In this document: positions 28,496-37,665 of the stretch, one piece after another
Layout: each line of letters opens with the position of its first letter
How positions within the stretch are numbered: position 1 is the first letter of the stretch
From: Lewinellaceae bacterium
GTDB lineage: Bacteria; Bacteroidota; Bacteroidia; Chitinophagales; Saprospiraceae
Length of the DNA stretch: 64,000 nt
NCBI GenBank assembly: GCA_020636355.1
Contig: JACJYB010000016.1
Span: forward strand, 1 to 64,000
Reading direction: 5' to 3'
Made by a program: the position numbers and the translations under genes
The notes under the pieces: generated by a model
The model's database searches: none
The model's input: only the letters and a program-made list of their open reading frames with translations
Told to the model about the DNA's origin: nothing

Positions 28496-29230
28496 ATGAA
28501 GCTATTCAGATACATCCGTAAGCAATATGCGTCGGAAAATAAAGCAATGGCGTATCTGCGCTATGCTATTGGTGAAACAATCCTGGTAATGGTTGGTATT
28601 TTATTAGCCTTGCAAGTCAATAATTGGAACGAGGCCAGGAAGAACTCAATAATAGAAAATGAAATTGTTGCAAACCTGCATGCAGAATTTAAACAAAATT
28701 TGATCGTGCTGAATGAAGTGGCCGAGGTATTCAATAAAAGCGAGCAAAGCTGTTATCAGCTAATGCTTTTAATGAATAAGGATGCCAGCTATCTCTCTCA
28801 AAACAACATAGACAGTTTGATTTACTGGTCCATTGATTTTACATCTTTCAATCCATCGAATAATGTTTTGGATGAGACGCTGCAATCCGGTCGACTGGGC
28901 TTAATTAAAAATAAAGAACTAGTCAGTGATTTATTCGATTGGAAAAGGGTTGAATAAAGTCTGCAAAGCAATTACATCATTCGTCAAAAATTTATTGAAG
29001 AGCAAATTATGCCCTATTTGAATGATAATATTTCCTTTAAAAACATAGACAAATATAGTCCCATGCATTGGGAATCTCCCAGTGAATTCAGAACCGATTA
29101 CACTTCAATATTTCATGATAGAAAATTTGAAAACTTAATAGACAATAACCTTTATCATTTGGCAAAATTGCGGGAGGAATACATCCATCTGGGCAAGATC
29201 ATGGATAAAATGATCGAAGAAACCAAGTAA
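28496..29230 (+). pseudogene. DUF6090-type membrane protein interrupted by an in-frame stop
   Basis: The N-terminus is typical of DUF6090 proteins: MKLFRYIRKQYASENKAM, then YLRYAIGETILVMVGILLALQVNNWNE, a single membrane helix with a conserved NNWNE. The frame meets TAA at 28955-28957 after FDWKRVE but remains open in the same frame for another 90 codons, giving SLQSNYIIRQKFIEEQIMPY and a helical end to TAA at 29228-29230. The joined length (about 244 residues) equals that usual for the family. A single substitution (GAA or CAA to TAA) would explain it. Either a recent pseudogene or a base-call error. Confidence 0.75.
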
Positions 29231-29387
29231 TAGGCCAGTATCTGATTATTATCATCCACTTTTAAGCTTACCGCCATCTGGGTTGAATCAGATTCAAGCC
29301 CCCAGAGCCTGACCCAAAAAGTTAATCCATGCAATAGGATTTGTTGTTTTGCCTTTGGCTCTCCCGTGTATTGGTTACCTTCATTGA

Positions 29388-30959
29388 ATGACCCGGGAGA
29401 TGCAACCTCAGAATCTTTTAAAAGCCCACTACTTATTCGTGCTTTTGACTGGCTTCTACCTGGTCATGATTTTCCCGGGACTGAAATTACCGTATTTCTG
29501 GGATGCCTCCTGGGTCTATGCCCCCGCGATTCAGGTTATGGTCGAACATGGTCCGTCCTTAATGCCGGATGCCATACCTCCCGATCTGAGCCGGGGACAT
29601 CCCCTGCTATTTCACTTCCTGACTGCATTATGGATCAAGATTTGGGGCAATGGATTGGTAAGCGTCCATCTGTTTATGGCATTGATTTCATTTGGGGTCC
29701 TGATACTTACCTACCTGTTGGCGCGCGACTGGGCCGGGCCTGAAGCAGGCACCCTGGCGGCAACAGTGCTGGTGGTCCAGGAATTATTTCTTGCCCAGGC
29801 GCCACAGTGCTTGCCGGAGGCCATGCTAACTTTTTTCATCCTGCTGAGCCTGTGGTTTTACCGTCGACGACAATGGACCGGATACTTGTGCAGCGCAACC
29901 GCTATGTTGTATACCAAAGAAAGTGGGTTGGTCTTTATTGGCGTATTGGCCATTCACTTTCTGTTGAAAAACTGGTTTGAAGAAAACACCACTTCAAAAC
30001 GAACATTGACTACTTCTCTGGTCTGGATTTTATTGCCAGTGGTCCTGGCATCACTTCATTACCTTTGGTTAAAGCACCGGTTTGGCTGGTATTTTTATCC
30101 CCTGCACATCAATTATTTCAAAGGCAGCTGGCAGGATTTCTACAACGATTTGCGAAACATCTGGCGGGTGCAGTGGGGCCGGGACGGAAGATGGGCAATA
30201 AGTCTGGTAGCCGGTGTTGGGTTATTTATGCGTTTGGCCTCGAAAAATTGGAAGCTGGCGACCGGTCTTTTGATATTGAGCTATTTGGGTACCATCACCT
30301 TTTACCGGCGATGGCCCGAACCGGATTATTGGTTGAAAATAGTTTCATTGCTGGCGGTAATCGCCCTACTTGTTTATTCGATTCAACGATTATTACCCGG
30401 GTCCAGGGGCAAAGCCTTATTCTTCCTGTCTTTGGGTTACATCAGTTTGTTTAGTCTGTTCTCGGCTTACAACGTGTTTACCATCCGGTACCTGCACAAT
30501 CTGTTTCCATTTTATGCCTTTGCAACAGCCTGGGGCATTAACATCCTACTCCACAAAAAATGGATGCTGCCGGTTGCAGTGGGTATTCTGCTCACAGGGT
30601 ATGGGTTATGGGTCTATCCACGGCATCACGACGGGATCAGTGATGTACAACTCAATTATGCCGATGGCCTGGCTATTCAGCAGCGCCTGATCGACACCCT
30701 CTATATACGGGGATATGATCAAATGAAAATCCACGCTTCCTTACTGGAAATGGTAGCCACTGGCCACAACTACCTGGGTTTCCTACAGGGCAGGGATCCT
30801 GTGCCATCGATCAGTTTTAAGCTGGATTCCACTACCCGGGTTGCCGTATACACCAATATCGCGCAAGAGCCTACCTATTCCCAAATGGATACCCTGGGGT
30901 TCCACCGGGAGGTACGCATCGAACAGGGCGATGCCTGGGGAGAGATATGGATCAGGTAA
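29388..30959 (+). CDS. GT-C (GT39-like) membrane glycosyltransferase
   Basis: A 523-residue protein with about ten transmembrane helices and a short periplasmic C-terminus. The first loop has FWDASWVYAPAIQ, where family 39/ArnT-like enzymes place an acidic catalytic residue after helix 1, followed by RGHPLLFHFLTALW. Such enzymes transfer sugars from polyprenyl phosphate to proteins or lipids on the periplasmic side; the substrate cannot be told. A second start exists at 29400. It stands alone at the left border of the AT-rich accessory block. Confidence 0.82.
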   Translation: MTREMQPQNLLKAHYLFVLLTGFYLVMIFPGLKLPYFWDASWVYAPAIQVMVEHGPSLMPDAIPPDLSRGHPLLFHFLTALWIKIWGNGLVSVHLFMALISFGVLILTYLLARDWAGPEAGTLAATVLVVQELFLAQAPQCLPEAMLTFFILLSLWFYRRRQWTGYLCSATAMLYTKESGLVFIGVLAIHFLLKNWFEENTTSKRTLTTSLVWILLPVVLASLHYLWLKHRFGWYFYPLHINYFKGSWQDFYNDLRNIWRVQWGRDGRWAISLVAGVGLFMRLASKNWKLATGLLILSYLGTITFYRRWPEPDYWLKIVSLLAVIALLVYSIQRLLPGSRGKALFFLSLGYISLFSLFSAYNVFTIRYLHNLFPFYAFATAWGINILLHKKWMLPVAVGILLTGYGLWVYPRHHDGISDVQLNYADGLAIQQRLIDTLYIRGYDQMKIHASLLEMVATGHNYLGFLQGRDPVPSISFKLDSTTRVAVYTNIAQEPTYSQMDTLGFHREVRIEQGDAWGEIWIR

Positions 30960-31075
30960 CCAGTCAAGCTCCCGTCAGGGTTTATCCCGGTACTATTCGC
31001 AGGACCTCTAAATAACATTCTTTGTAATGGATTCACTTCTTAACCCAAGTCAATGAACGGCACATTCAGTGAGCC

Positions 31076-31083
31076 TAATTTTG
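31076..31083 (+). promoter_or_regulatory. Candidate -7 box of the alcohol dehydrogenase-like gene
   Basis: TAATTTTG matches TAnnTTTG and lies 31 bp before the start codon at 31115, leaving a leader of roughly 25 nt. No good TTG is found at the proper upstream distance, so the call is tentative. Confidence 0.4.
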
Positions 31084-31114
31084 CTTTCATAATCAATTAA
31101 AATCAAAAGAAATT

Positions 31115-32047
31115 ATGAAAGCAATTGAATGTGTAAAGTACGGAGAGGTTGAAAATTTAATACTAACTGATGTTGAAAAACCAACACCAAAAGACGATGA
31201 AGTACTGATTAAAATCCATGCCACCTCGGTGACAACCAGCGACGTTCTTATTCGAGGATTGAAGGCATCCCCTGTAGCCAAATTCATTGTGCAACTCATT
31301 TTTGGTTTTGGCAAACCCAGAAATCCAATTTTAGGAATGGTATCATCCGGTGTTATAGAAAGCACAGGAAAAAATGTCACTCAATTTGCTATCGGAGATG
31401 ACGTGGTCGCTTATGGCTCAGTTTCACCAACAAAACGACGTTTTGGCTCTTATGCTGAATATATATGCCTGCCTGAGAACTGGAATCTTGCCTCCAAACC
31501 TAAAAATATTAGTTTCGAACAAGCAGCAGCTATCCCTTATGGCGGTTTACTGGCTGCACATTTATTAAAAAAGACAAATTTGAAACGGGGAGACAAAATT
31601 CTGATTTATGGAGCTTCCGGCAGTATCGGCACCATGGCCATACAGCTTGCTAAAAATGCAGGTGCCGAAGTAACCAGTGTATGCAGTCGTAAAAACTTTG
31701 AGCTGGTCAAATCACTAGGTAGTGATAAGCTCATAGACTATACGGATGATCAGGCTGTTGCTCAGCTGGAATCTTATGACTACATCATTGATGCAGTTGG
31801 AAATTCAAAATCGTCCTTGCTAAAAGTAGAAAGCAAAAAAGCGCTTACCCGAAACGGCAAATATATTTCCATCGATCAAGGAACTCCTCTAACTCCCAGA
31901 GAAACTTTTATTCATTTAATTAAGCTGGCAACGCAAGGTAAAATCAAACCTGTAATTGACCGTGTTTATCCTTTGGAAAAAATGGTTGAAGCCCATAAGT
32001 ATGTTGAAAAGGGACATAAAGCAGGAAATGTTATTATAACCGTTTGA
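31115..32047 (+). CDS. Zinc-independent medium-chain dehydrogenase (quinone reductase-like)
   Basis: A 310-residue MDR-superfamily NAD(P)-dependent oxidoreductase. It has the N-terminal GroES-like domain (TPKDDEVLIKIHATSVT, GMVSSGVIESTG) and a Rossmann domain with GASGSIGTMAIQLAKNAGAEV. The structural and catalytic zinc cysteines are missing, as in quinone oxidoreductase/enoyl reductase-like members, which reduce small enones or quinones. It is the only plus-strand gene of the accessory block and converges on the Crp-type regulator at 32183. Confidence 0.9.
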   Translation: MKAIECVKYGEVENLILTDVEKPTPKDDEVLIKIHATSVTTSDVLIRGLKASPVAKFIVQLIFGFGKPRNPILGMVSSGVIESTGKNVTQFAIGDDVVAYGSVSPTKRRFGSYAEYICLPENWNLASKPKNISFEQAAAIPYGGLLAAHLLKKTNLKRGDKILIYGASGSIGTMAIQLAKNAGAEVTSVCSRKNFELVKSLGSDKLIDYTDDQAVAQLESYDYIIDAVGNSKSSLLKVESKKALTRNGKYISIDQGTPLTPRETFIHLIKLATQGKIKPVIDRVYPLEKMVEAHKYVEKGHKAGNVIITV

Positions 32048-32182
32048 ATGGATTCCCGATTACTGAATTAAATCAATTTATCCACAGAATTTTAACTATG
32101 AAATTATTAAAAAGAAGAGATCGAACCAATGGTAGCTTATTCCTTCGAGCATTTTATGTCCTTTGGCATTGGAAATTATAAG

Positions 32183-32764
32183 CTACACGTTATTGGATGC
32201 AATACGTTTTCGAATCCGGCTTAAGGATTCTGGTTTTACACCTATATAACTTGCAAGATGATATTGGGGTACACGTTGAACTAAACCAGGCCTTGATCTT
32301 ATGAGTTTCAGATAACGTTGTTCGGGTGAGTCCGTGTAATAGGAAGCCAATGATTCTTTTTGCTCTGCAAAAGCGGCTTCCATTATTGCCCTTGAAATTG
32401 TCTCAAATCTGGGAAAGCGTTTGAATAAATCCTGGGCTTGTTGTTCATCTCCGACAACTACTGTGGTGTCTTCAGCACAAACCCAATTATGTTTTGCAGG
32501 ATTTTGGGGCGTAAAACCATTTAATGAAATTGCCCACTGTTCCTCCGTGAAGAAGTTAGTCGTTTTTTCTTCACCATCGATCAGAATATATTCTCTTATG
32601 CAGCCTTGAAGCACAAAATAGGTATTTATTGAAATTTGTCCTTCCTTTAATATAAAATCACCTTTTTTGTATGATTTTGTTCGCATGCTTTGAGCAATAC
32701 CTTCGGCCTCTTCTTGGGACAATGGCGATATTTTCGAAAAATAGTTAACAAACTTATTATCCAT
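32183..32764 (-). CDS. Crp/Fnr-family transcriptional regulator
   Basis: A 193-residue regulator with an N-terminal cyclic-nucleotide-binding fold (KKGDFILKEGQISINTYFVLQGC, about 32-55) and a C-terminal winged helix (YHLASYIGVKPESLSRIRKR). No FNR-type cysteines occur and the phosphate-binding cassette is not typical, so cAMP binding is doubtful. It is a common small Crp-like type of Bacteroidota. It follows the serine hydrolase by 10 bp and is probably cotranscribed; the convergent dehydrogenase is a possible target (inference). Confidence 0.88.
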   Translation of the reverse strand: MDNKFVNYFSKISPLSQEEAEGIAQSMRTKSYKKGDFILKEGQISINTYFVLQGCIREYILIDGEEKTTNFFTEEQWAISLNGFTPQNPAKHNWVCAEDTTVVVGDEQQAQDLFKRFPRFETISRAIMEAAFAEQKESLASYYTDSPEQRYLKLIRSRPGLVQRVPQYHLASYIGVKPESLSRIRKRIASNNV

Positions 32765-32774
32765 TGTTTGGTAT

Positions 32775-33827
32775 TTAAGCGCTTCCCTTACTTTTTATTA
32801 TTCTGACAATCCGGTTATAAACGATTTCTGCTAAATTCCAGTCGTACCCATCAAAGTTCGTTGTGTTATTGAATTGAATGATTACCGTGTCGATGTCCTT
32901 GTAGTATTTGGCAATGCTCTGATAGCCTGGAATCAACCCGGTATGATGGTATACGTACAAGGAATCATAAATTTCCTGTTCCCCCTGATTAAAAAGTGAC
33001 CCATCGTTCAATGCCCGCAAAAAGATGCCCACATCCTCTGCTGTTGCCAGCATGGATCCCGAAGGGCTTTTGATTGCATTATACTTTAAGTCGCCTTCAT
33101 AACCCACATAATAACCGCTCATAACATCATCAAGATCTACTTCTCTAAGTAAGCTGAAAGTATGCGTTAACCCCAGCGGTGCCAAAATCTGATCTTTCAT
33201 ATATTGGTGATGGCTGTATCCAAGCGTTCTATCCAGAATTTCGCCTATCAACAAATAATTCGTATTTGAATAACGATATTTCTTACCAGGCGCAAAGTCA
33301 GCCGGGTTATCCAACACCAGCTCAAGGGTTTCTTGATTTTCTTGTGGAGGGTTATGCCAATAACCAGGGATGTCGGTAAAATTGGGAATGCCACTTCTGT
33401 GCTGGACCAGCATGCTCAGGGTAATCTCCTCCGCATTCTCTATTCTGCCAGCAAGTTCCGGTAAATAATCAGCGAGCGGCTTATTCAGTGATAAGTGGCC
33501 ATCATTAACCAATCTTGTCACCGCAACAGCAACATATAACTTACTGATGCTGGCAATCTTGAACAATGCTTGCGGATAGGCCGGAATTCTATTTTCACGG
33601 TCATGCCAGCCAGCAGCGTATAACTCAGGCGGTTTTCCTGCCTGGTCCACGTAGACTATCATTCCATCAAATCCATAACCCAGCGCCTGATCCAGTTGTT
33701 CCTGCACTATATCCGGCAGTGGTAGTATCCAGGCCTTCACCAATATCCACGGCACAAAGTATAAAGTGCTAAGGCTAGCAATAATCAATACTGTCCTGAA
33801 TAGATGCTTAGCTTGTTTCTTCTTCAT
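32775..33827 (-). CDS. Class C beta-lactamase-fold serine hydrolase
   Basis: About 350 residues from MKKKQ at 33827; longer starts at 33842 and 33875 are possible. A single N-terminal membrane helix (LFRTVLIIASLSTLYFVPWILV) tethers a penicillin-binding/beta-lactamase class C domain. The active-site SxxK is SISK in FKIASISKLYVA, the YxN is YSNTNY, and an HTG triad-like segment lies near the C-terminus (YHHTGLIPGY). Related proteins are peptidases or esterases of unknown substrate; true beta-lactamase activity is not implied. It lies upstream of the Crp-type gene. Confidence 0.88.
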   Translation of the reverse strand: MKKKQAKHLFRTVLIIASLSTLYFVPWILVKAWILPLPDIVQEQLDQALGYGFDGMIVYVDQAGKPPELYAAGWHDRENRIPAYPQALFKIASISKLYVAVAVTRLVNDGHLSLNKPLADYLPELAGRIENAEEITLSMLVQHRSGIPNFTDIPGYWHNPPQENQETLELVLDNPADFAPGKKYRYSNTNYLLIGEILDRTLGYSHHQYMKDQILAPLGLTHTFSLLREVDLDDVMSGYYVGYEGDLKYNAIKSPSGSMLATAEDVGIFLRALNDGSLFNQGEQEIYDSLYVYHHTGLIPGYQSIAKYYKDIDTVIIQFNNTTNFDGYDWNLAEIVYNRIVRIIKSKGSA

Positions 33828-33946
33828 GTCAATTCTATTCATGGTAGTAACTACAAATGCCTGTTGAAAGCACACACCCTTATCAGAAACGCCGTAAACC
33901 CAATGACTTCCGCATGGATCAACCTTGGAGTGATATACAGCGATTC

Positions 33947-34561
33947 CTAATTTGAAACGAAAGCCAAACCAAAGGTAAAGGATAAATGATCTAAATCAGA
34001 ATTACTGACTACCGAATGATCCTGATAATGATAACTACTATACAACAAACCAGTCCGAATTTTGAACCACTTCGTAATTTCAAGTTCACCAAATATTTGT
34101 GGATATAATACAAATCCTAGTAGTTTGAATTTTGCTTCATTTACATGAAAGACACCAAATCTGTCATCGTCCATTCGTAAGGAGAAATGACCTGCATTTA
34201 ATTGAATTCCCGGATGAATTCTCTTTCCTGACTGATACAGAAACCCAACTTGCATACCCTTCTGCCCAATCCAGATGAATTGTATCTTGTCATTAACTTC
34301 TGCTACCAGGGTGGATACAAAACAAGAACCATATATTCCCAGATAGACATTCTGGTTCACTATAAGGCCGGCTTCCAAACCCTGAAATGAAAAAGCCTTG
34401 TCAAAGAAATCGTGATGCTGATGATATAGGATCCCATAAAATTGTCTTCTGATTTTTGCTTTTTCATTGGCCCGATCCATATTTTCTTGTGCCTGTAAAA
34501 CTTCAGGTATAAATAACAGGAGCACAATCAAATATTTTGTTATGAAATGTTTCATCTTCAT
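33947..34561 (-). CDS. Secreted or outer-membrane beta-barrel-like protein, unknown
   Basis: A 204-residue protein with a signal peptide (about 1-24, LLLFIPEVLQAQ). The rest alternates hydrophobic and polar residues in strand-like segments (GLEAGLIVNQNVYLGIYGS, GMQVGFLYQSG, PGIQLNAGHFSLRM, IRTGLLYSSYHY), fitting a small eight-stranded outer-membrane barrel. No family is recognised. It stands alone between long spacers in the AT-rich block. Confidence 0.65.
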   Translation of the reverse strand: MKMKHFITKYLIVLLLFIPEVLQAQENMDRANEKAKIRRQFYGILYHQHHDFFDKAFSFQGLEAGLIVNQNVYLGIYGSCFVSTLVAEVNDKIQFIWIGQKGMQVGFLYQSGKRIHPGIQLNAGHFSLRMDDDRFGVFHVNEAKFKLLGFVLYPQIFGELEITKWFKIRTGLLYSSYHYQDHSVVSNSDLDHLSFTFGLAFVSN

Positions 34562-34891
34562 TACAGTTACCAGAATGCAAAAGTGAATGTAGGTAAATGC
34601 ATTATTTGATTCAATCTAAATCAGATAGAGTTTGGATACAATGTGATGTAATAAAGCTTAATATAAGGCCAATCTAATGCAACCTTTGACTCAAATGCAG
34701 TCTTAAGTACCCTTGACACTCCTTTAAATTTAAGAATTACCAGGTTTAGATTTCAACATATTGCCAGAAAGATTCCGATTTTCATTGAAGGCATACGATA
34801 CCCCATTAGTCCATAAAAGTTTAAACCAAATTCGTACTTAAGTACACCAATCCCAAAACCTTTATTTCTTTTACTGGAATTCATGGAGTAG
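34562..34891. other. AT-rich spacer, 330 bp
   Basis: No gene or terminator is recognised. The sequence is AT-rich and must carry the promoter of the gene that starts at 34561. CCTTGACAC followed by TTTAAATTTAAG near 34711 faintly resembles the beginning of repeat B (47429), but the match fades quickly. Confidence 0.4.
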
Positions 34892-35269
34892 CTACCGTTC
34901 TAATTCAGTTAATGATAGAATATTACCATCAGGGTCTTTGAACCAGGCCACTTTCGCCCCGCCGGGAGAATTCCAAATACCTAAATCATCCTGTTCAAGA
35001 AAGTCAAATATTTCAAAATAAATATTTTTTTCATTGAACTGCCTTACGGTAAATACTAAATTCTCAATGTTCCAGCCTAGGATGGTAAATGGTTGTGGTA
35101 CAAATTCATCAACAATAGTTACACGCAATAAAGTCCCATTAGCGTTGAACTCCATTGCATAATCATCTTCGGACATCAATTCAAAGCCTAATAGATCTCT
35201 ATAAAACAGTATAGCTTCCTGTGGATCCACCGTAGGAATAAAAGCTTTAAGGATTCCATTAGCCAGCAT
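34892..35269 (-). CDS. VOC-family protein (glyoxalase/bleomycin-resistance type)
   Basis: A 125-residue vicinal oxygen chelate protein. The first module shows the sequence AFIPTVDPQEAILFYRDLLGFEL, and the last strand is VAWFKDPDGNILSLTEL, the usual signature with Glu as a possible metal ligand. Such small proteins act as isomerases, dioxygenases or drug-binding proteins; none can be chosen here. One of two VOC genes in the accessory block (the other at 40015-40395), which are not close copies of each other. Confidence 0.88.
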   Translation of the reverse strand: MLANGILKAFIPTVDPQEAILFYRDLLGFELMSEDDYAMEFNANGTLLRVTIVDEFVPQPFTILGWNIENLVFTVRQFNEKNIYFEIFDFLEQDDLGIWNSPGGAKVAWFKDPDGNILSLTELER

Positions 35270-35305
35270 AACTAATATTTATTAATACCAAATTAACTTA
35301 GCAAC

Positions 35306-35884
35306 TTATTGGAATTTTTCCCCTTTAGACAGCATTTCAATAATTTCCCGGATCCGCTTTTCTCTGGTCTCTTGTTTCTTTGCGGTTTGGAGGCGAAATC
35401 CAATGGAGAAAAGATTGGTCTTATTGAGGGTCTTGAAAAAAGCTTCTGCCTTTTTGTTTTTACTCAACGCTTTCAGAAAGTCATCCGGTATTGTCATTTT
35501 GCTGGAAGAATCGTATGCCTTATCCCAACTACCATTTGCCTTGGCTATTTCTACTGCCTTTAATCCCGTAGCTTTCATTCTGCCCTCCCGGACTAGTCTA
35601 TCGACGTGTCCGATATTTATTTTGGACCAGACACTATTTGCTCTGCGGGGACTGAACTTTTGTAGCCAGGCTTGTTCGTCAAATGTTTGCTTCTGACCAT
35701 CAATCCATCCGTAGCAAAGTGCCACATCGAGCGCCTCCGCATAGGTGATGGTTTCTATTCCGGAATTTTTCTTGAATATTTTAACCCAAAGTCCCTTTGT
35801 ATGATCTTGATGCTGCGCAAGCCAGGTCTCAAATGTGTCCGCCGTTTTGAATTCTATGATCGGAATGGTATTTTGATTATCCAT
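35306..35884 (-). CDS. YdeI/OmpD-associated-like protein
   Basis: A 192-residue protein of the YdeI family. Characteristic segments are ETWLAQHQDHTKGLWVKIFKK, YAEALDVALCYGWIDGQ, FSPRRANSVWSKIN and the C-terminal DDFLKALSKNKKAEAFF plus TAKKQETREKRI. YdeI proteins have been linked to resistance to antimicrobial peptides in Enterobacteria, but the biochemistry is unknown. It is cytoplasmic, with no signal peptide. It lies 36 bp upstream of the VOC gene on the same strand and may be cotranscribed with it. Confidence 0.88.
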   Translation of the reverse strand: MDNQNTIPIIEFKTADTFETWLAQHQDHTKGLWVKIFKKNSGIETITYAEALDVALCYGWIDGQKQTFDEQAWLQKFSPRRANSVWSKINIGHVDRLVREGRMKATGLKAVEIAKANGSWDKAYDSSSKMTIPDDFLKALSKNKKAEAFFKTLNKTNLFSIGFRLQTAKKQETREKRIREIIEMLSKGEKFQ

Positions 35885-35938
35885 TTACCTCTTATTTAGG
35901 TATTACCAGATTGTATAAGCATCACAACTTTGAAAGTT

Positions 35939-36298
35939 TTAATGTTCACTTTGTTTTAACTCCAGATATCCTCCAAGGGCTCCACCACCAATTTTCGCCA
36001 GATCTTCCAACCAGAATTGAAGACCAAAAAACGATTGCCCGTTATCCGGAGTTAACACAGCTGCCACAAAGATGTAAAAAAACACTCCCACCAGGCCAAC
36101 TAATGCTCCCTGTAATAAATGCTTCGAATGTGCCTTTCTGGCTACTAAATAGCCCCCTATTACCATTAAAACTGTCAATGCCAGGACACTGGTCAGTATA
36201 CTTTCCTCATACCAGCGAATAAACCCAATATACAGTCCGTAAATTACCTCTATCGCCAATCCGGTGAGAATAATACGCAGCCACATGATATTTTTCAT
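35939..36298 (-). CDS. Small four-helix membrane protein, unknown
   Basis: A 119-residue protein with four predicted transmembrane helices (about 6-26, 33-52, 63-85 and 93-112) and short loops. It contains a glycine-rich last helix (KIGGGALGGYLEL). No family was recognised. It stands 54 bp upstream of the YdeI gene on the same strand. Confidence 0.6.
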   Translation of the reverse strand: MKNIMWLRIILTGLAIEVIYGLYIGFIRWYEESILTSVLALTVLMVIGGYLVARKAHSKHLLQGALVGLVGVFFYIFVAAVLTPDNGQSFFGLQFWLEDLAKIGGGALGGYLELKQSEH

Positions 36299-36593
36299 TA
36301 CAAATCCTCTTATAAAATTTAAAAATAAAGCGAACAGTCAAAGCTAACGAGCCCTGGCATTAGAACAGGATGAATGTCTTTGTAAAATACCGAATCCTCT
36401 TGGTTATTGAAAATTCACGATCCTACACTGGAATTGGCACCTTTGTTTACGAATACCTGGGATATGAACAGGACAGGGACCCTGACAGCAGATTCAAGCA
36501 TAACTCCACTCCCCGGATTTTCCAGCACACCCATATCACCCAGAAACTGCCTTGATCCGCTTGATTGACAAATGGATGCTATGGGGGTAATCA

Positions 36594-37088
36594 CTAATTC
36601 CGTTTTAAAGCGAGTAATTTTTCCAAATTAGTAATGGACGCTTTGAATCCTTCCGTAAAGCCCATTTCAATCATTTTTTCCATTCGCTCAAGGGACTCAT
36701 TATAAATAGTAATGCTAACAGTGGTGATACCCTGCTCTTCATGAAATGAATAATCCCAATCGGAGCCACTTGGGGCAGGGTTCTCATCTTTATCTGAAAA
36801 CACATTATATAATTTAAAATTAGTCTTTGGAGTAATGGACTTGTATTCTTGTATGATCCATCCCTCCTGACCTTCGGGGCTTACCATCGCATAAAAGCGC
36901 TTACCACCCACCACAAAATTCATGTATTTCGTCCTGGCTTTGAAAGGAGCGGGAGCAACCCATTGATCAAGCAGTTCAGCCTGAGTAAATGCGTCCCAGA
37001 CCAGATCCAGGTCGGCTTCAAATTCCCGGGTGATATAAACCTTCTTTTGCGCCTTATCTACTTTGAAGTCAAATTTCAAATCGCTCAT
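36594..37088 (-). CDS. SRPBCC (AHSA1/START-like) protein
   Basis: A 164-residue protein with the SRPBCC helix-grip fold: ITREFEADLDLVWDAFTQAELLDQWVAP, then FYAMVSPEGQEGW and a C-terminal helix GFTEGFKASITNLEKLL. These proteins bind hydrophobic ligands in a central cavity. It overlaps the ArsR-type gene by four bases (ATGA), a very common pairing in which the repressor controls the SRPBCC partner. Confidence 0.92.
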   Translation of the reverse strand: MSDLKFDFKVDKAQKKVYITREFEADLDLVWDAFTQAELLDQWVAPAPFKARTKYMNFVVGGKRFYAMVSPEGQEGWIIQEYKSITPKTNFKLYNVFSDKDENPAPSGSDWDYSFHEEQGITTVSITIYNESLERMEKMIEMGFTEGFKASITNLEKLLALKRN

Positions 37089-37405
37089 TTTTCTTTATTT
37101 TTTATTTTGGTTAATAAGCTGTCCAACTGGTTAAATTGGCTTTCCCAAATGGCCCGGTATCTATCCAACCACCTGTCCAGCTCTTTCAACTTATTTACAT
37201 CCAAAGAATAATAGATTTCTCTTCCCTGAAAATCTTGCTTTACCAGTTCACACTCCGTCAAGATTCGCAAGTGCTTGGACACCGACTGGCGAGTGGTGTT
37301 AAAATTTTCTGCTATAGCATTAGGTGTCATGGCTTGCATGGCTATCAATGCTATGATGGCACGTCGGGTTGGGTCAGCAATAGCCTGAAAGATGTCTCTT
37401 CTCAT
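37085..37405 (-). CDS. ArsR-family transcriptional repressor
   Basis: About 106 residues from MRRDIFQAIADPTRRAII at 37405; a longer frame to 37453 would run through the promoter. Winged-helix HTH with FNTTRQSVSKHLRILTECELV as recognition region and a wing REIYYSLD. The metal-binding cysteines of ArsR/SmtB are absent, typical of the subgroup that accompanies SRPBCC proteins. A palindromic operator overlapping a good promoter lies 30 bp upstream, so autorepression is likely. Confidence 0.9.
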   Translation of the reverse strand: MRRDIFQAIADPTRRAIIALIAMQAMTPNAIAENFNTTRQSVSKHLRILTECELVKQDFQGREIYYSLDVNKLKELDRWLDRYRAIWESQFNQLDSLLTKIKNKEK

Positions 37406-37434
37406 ATCTTTATGCCCATTTGTGAAACTAATCA

Positions 37435-37469
37435 GTTGCAAATATATATGCAACTTATCGGTTGCACAA
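37435..37469 (-). promoter_or_regulatory. Promoter with overlapping palindromic operator of the arsR-SRPBCC pair
   Basis: On the minus strand TTG (37469-37467) and TATATTTG (37446-37439) are 20 nt apart, a good Bacteroidota promoter. Three half-sites GTTGCA/TGCAAC overlay it: GTTGCA 37435-37440, TGCAAC 37449-37454 and GTTGCA 37461-37466, forming two adjoining inverted repeats. Binding of the ArsR-type protein here would block the polymerase. Confidence 0.7.
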
Positions 37470-37665
37470 GCTTTTGGCCAAACTATTTAAAACTTTTCGT
37501 TTACTGGTATAGTCACCATACCGCACTTGTACGCTTAAAGCAATGTTTCGCCGTCATTTTCCAGGTTTTAATGGTGTAGAATGGACTGGGGTAGTGATCA
37601 GAAAACTTAATTTGATTTTGATAAATCATTGATTTCGATGGCCTTAGTTCTCCATCCGCAGGTAG

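Noticed and set aside
29366..29743. 125-codon plus-strand frame overlapping the glycosyltransferase start
   Set aside because: It is an out-of-frame shadow of the membrane protein gene with no domain content.
36370..36555. 61-codon plus-strand frame in the spacer between the membrane protein and the SRPBCC gene
   Set aside because: Composition is not protein-like, there is no ribosome site, and the orientation is opposite to all neighbours.
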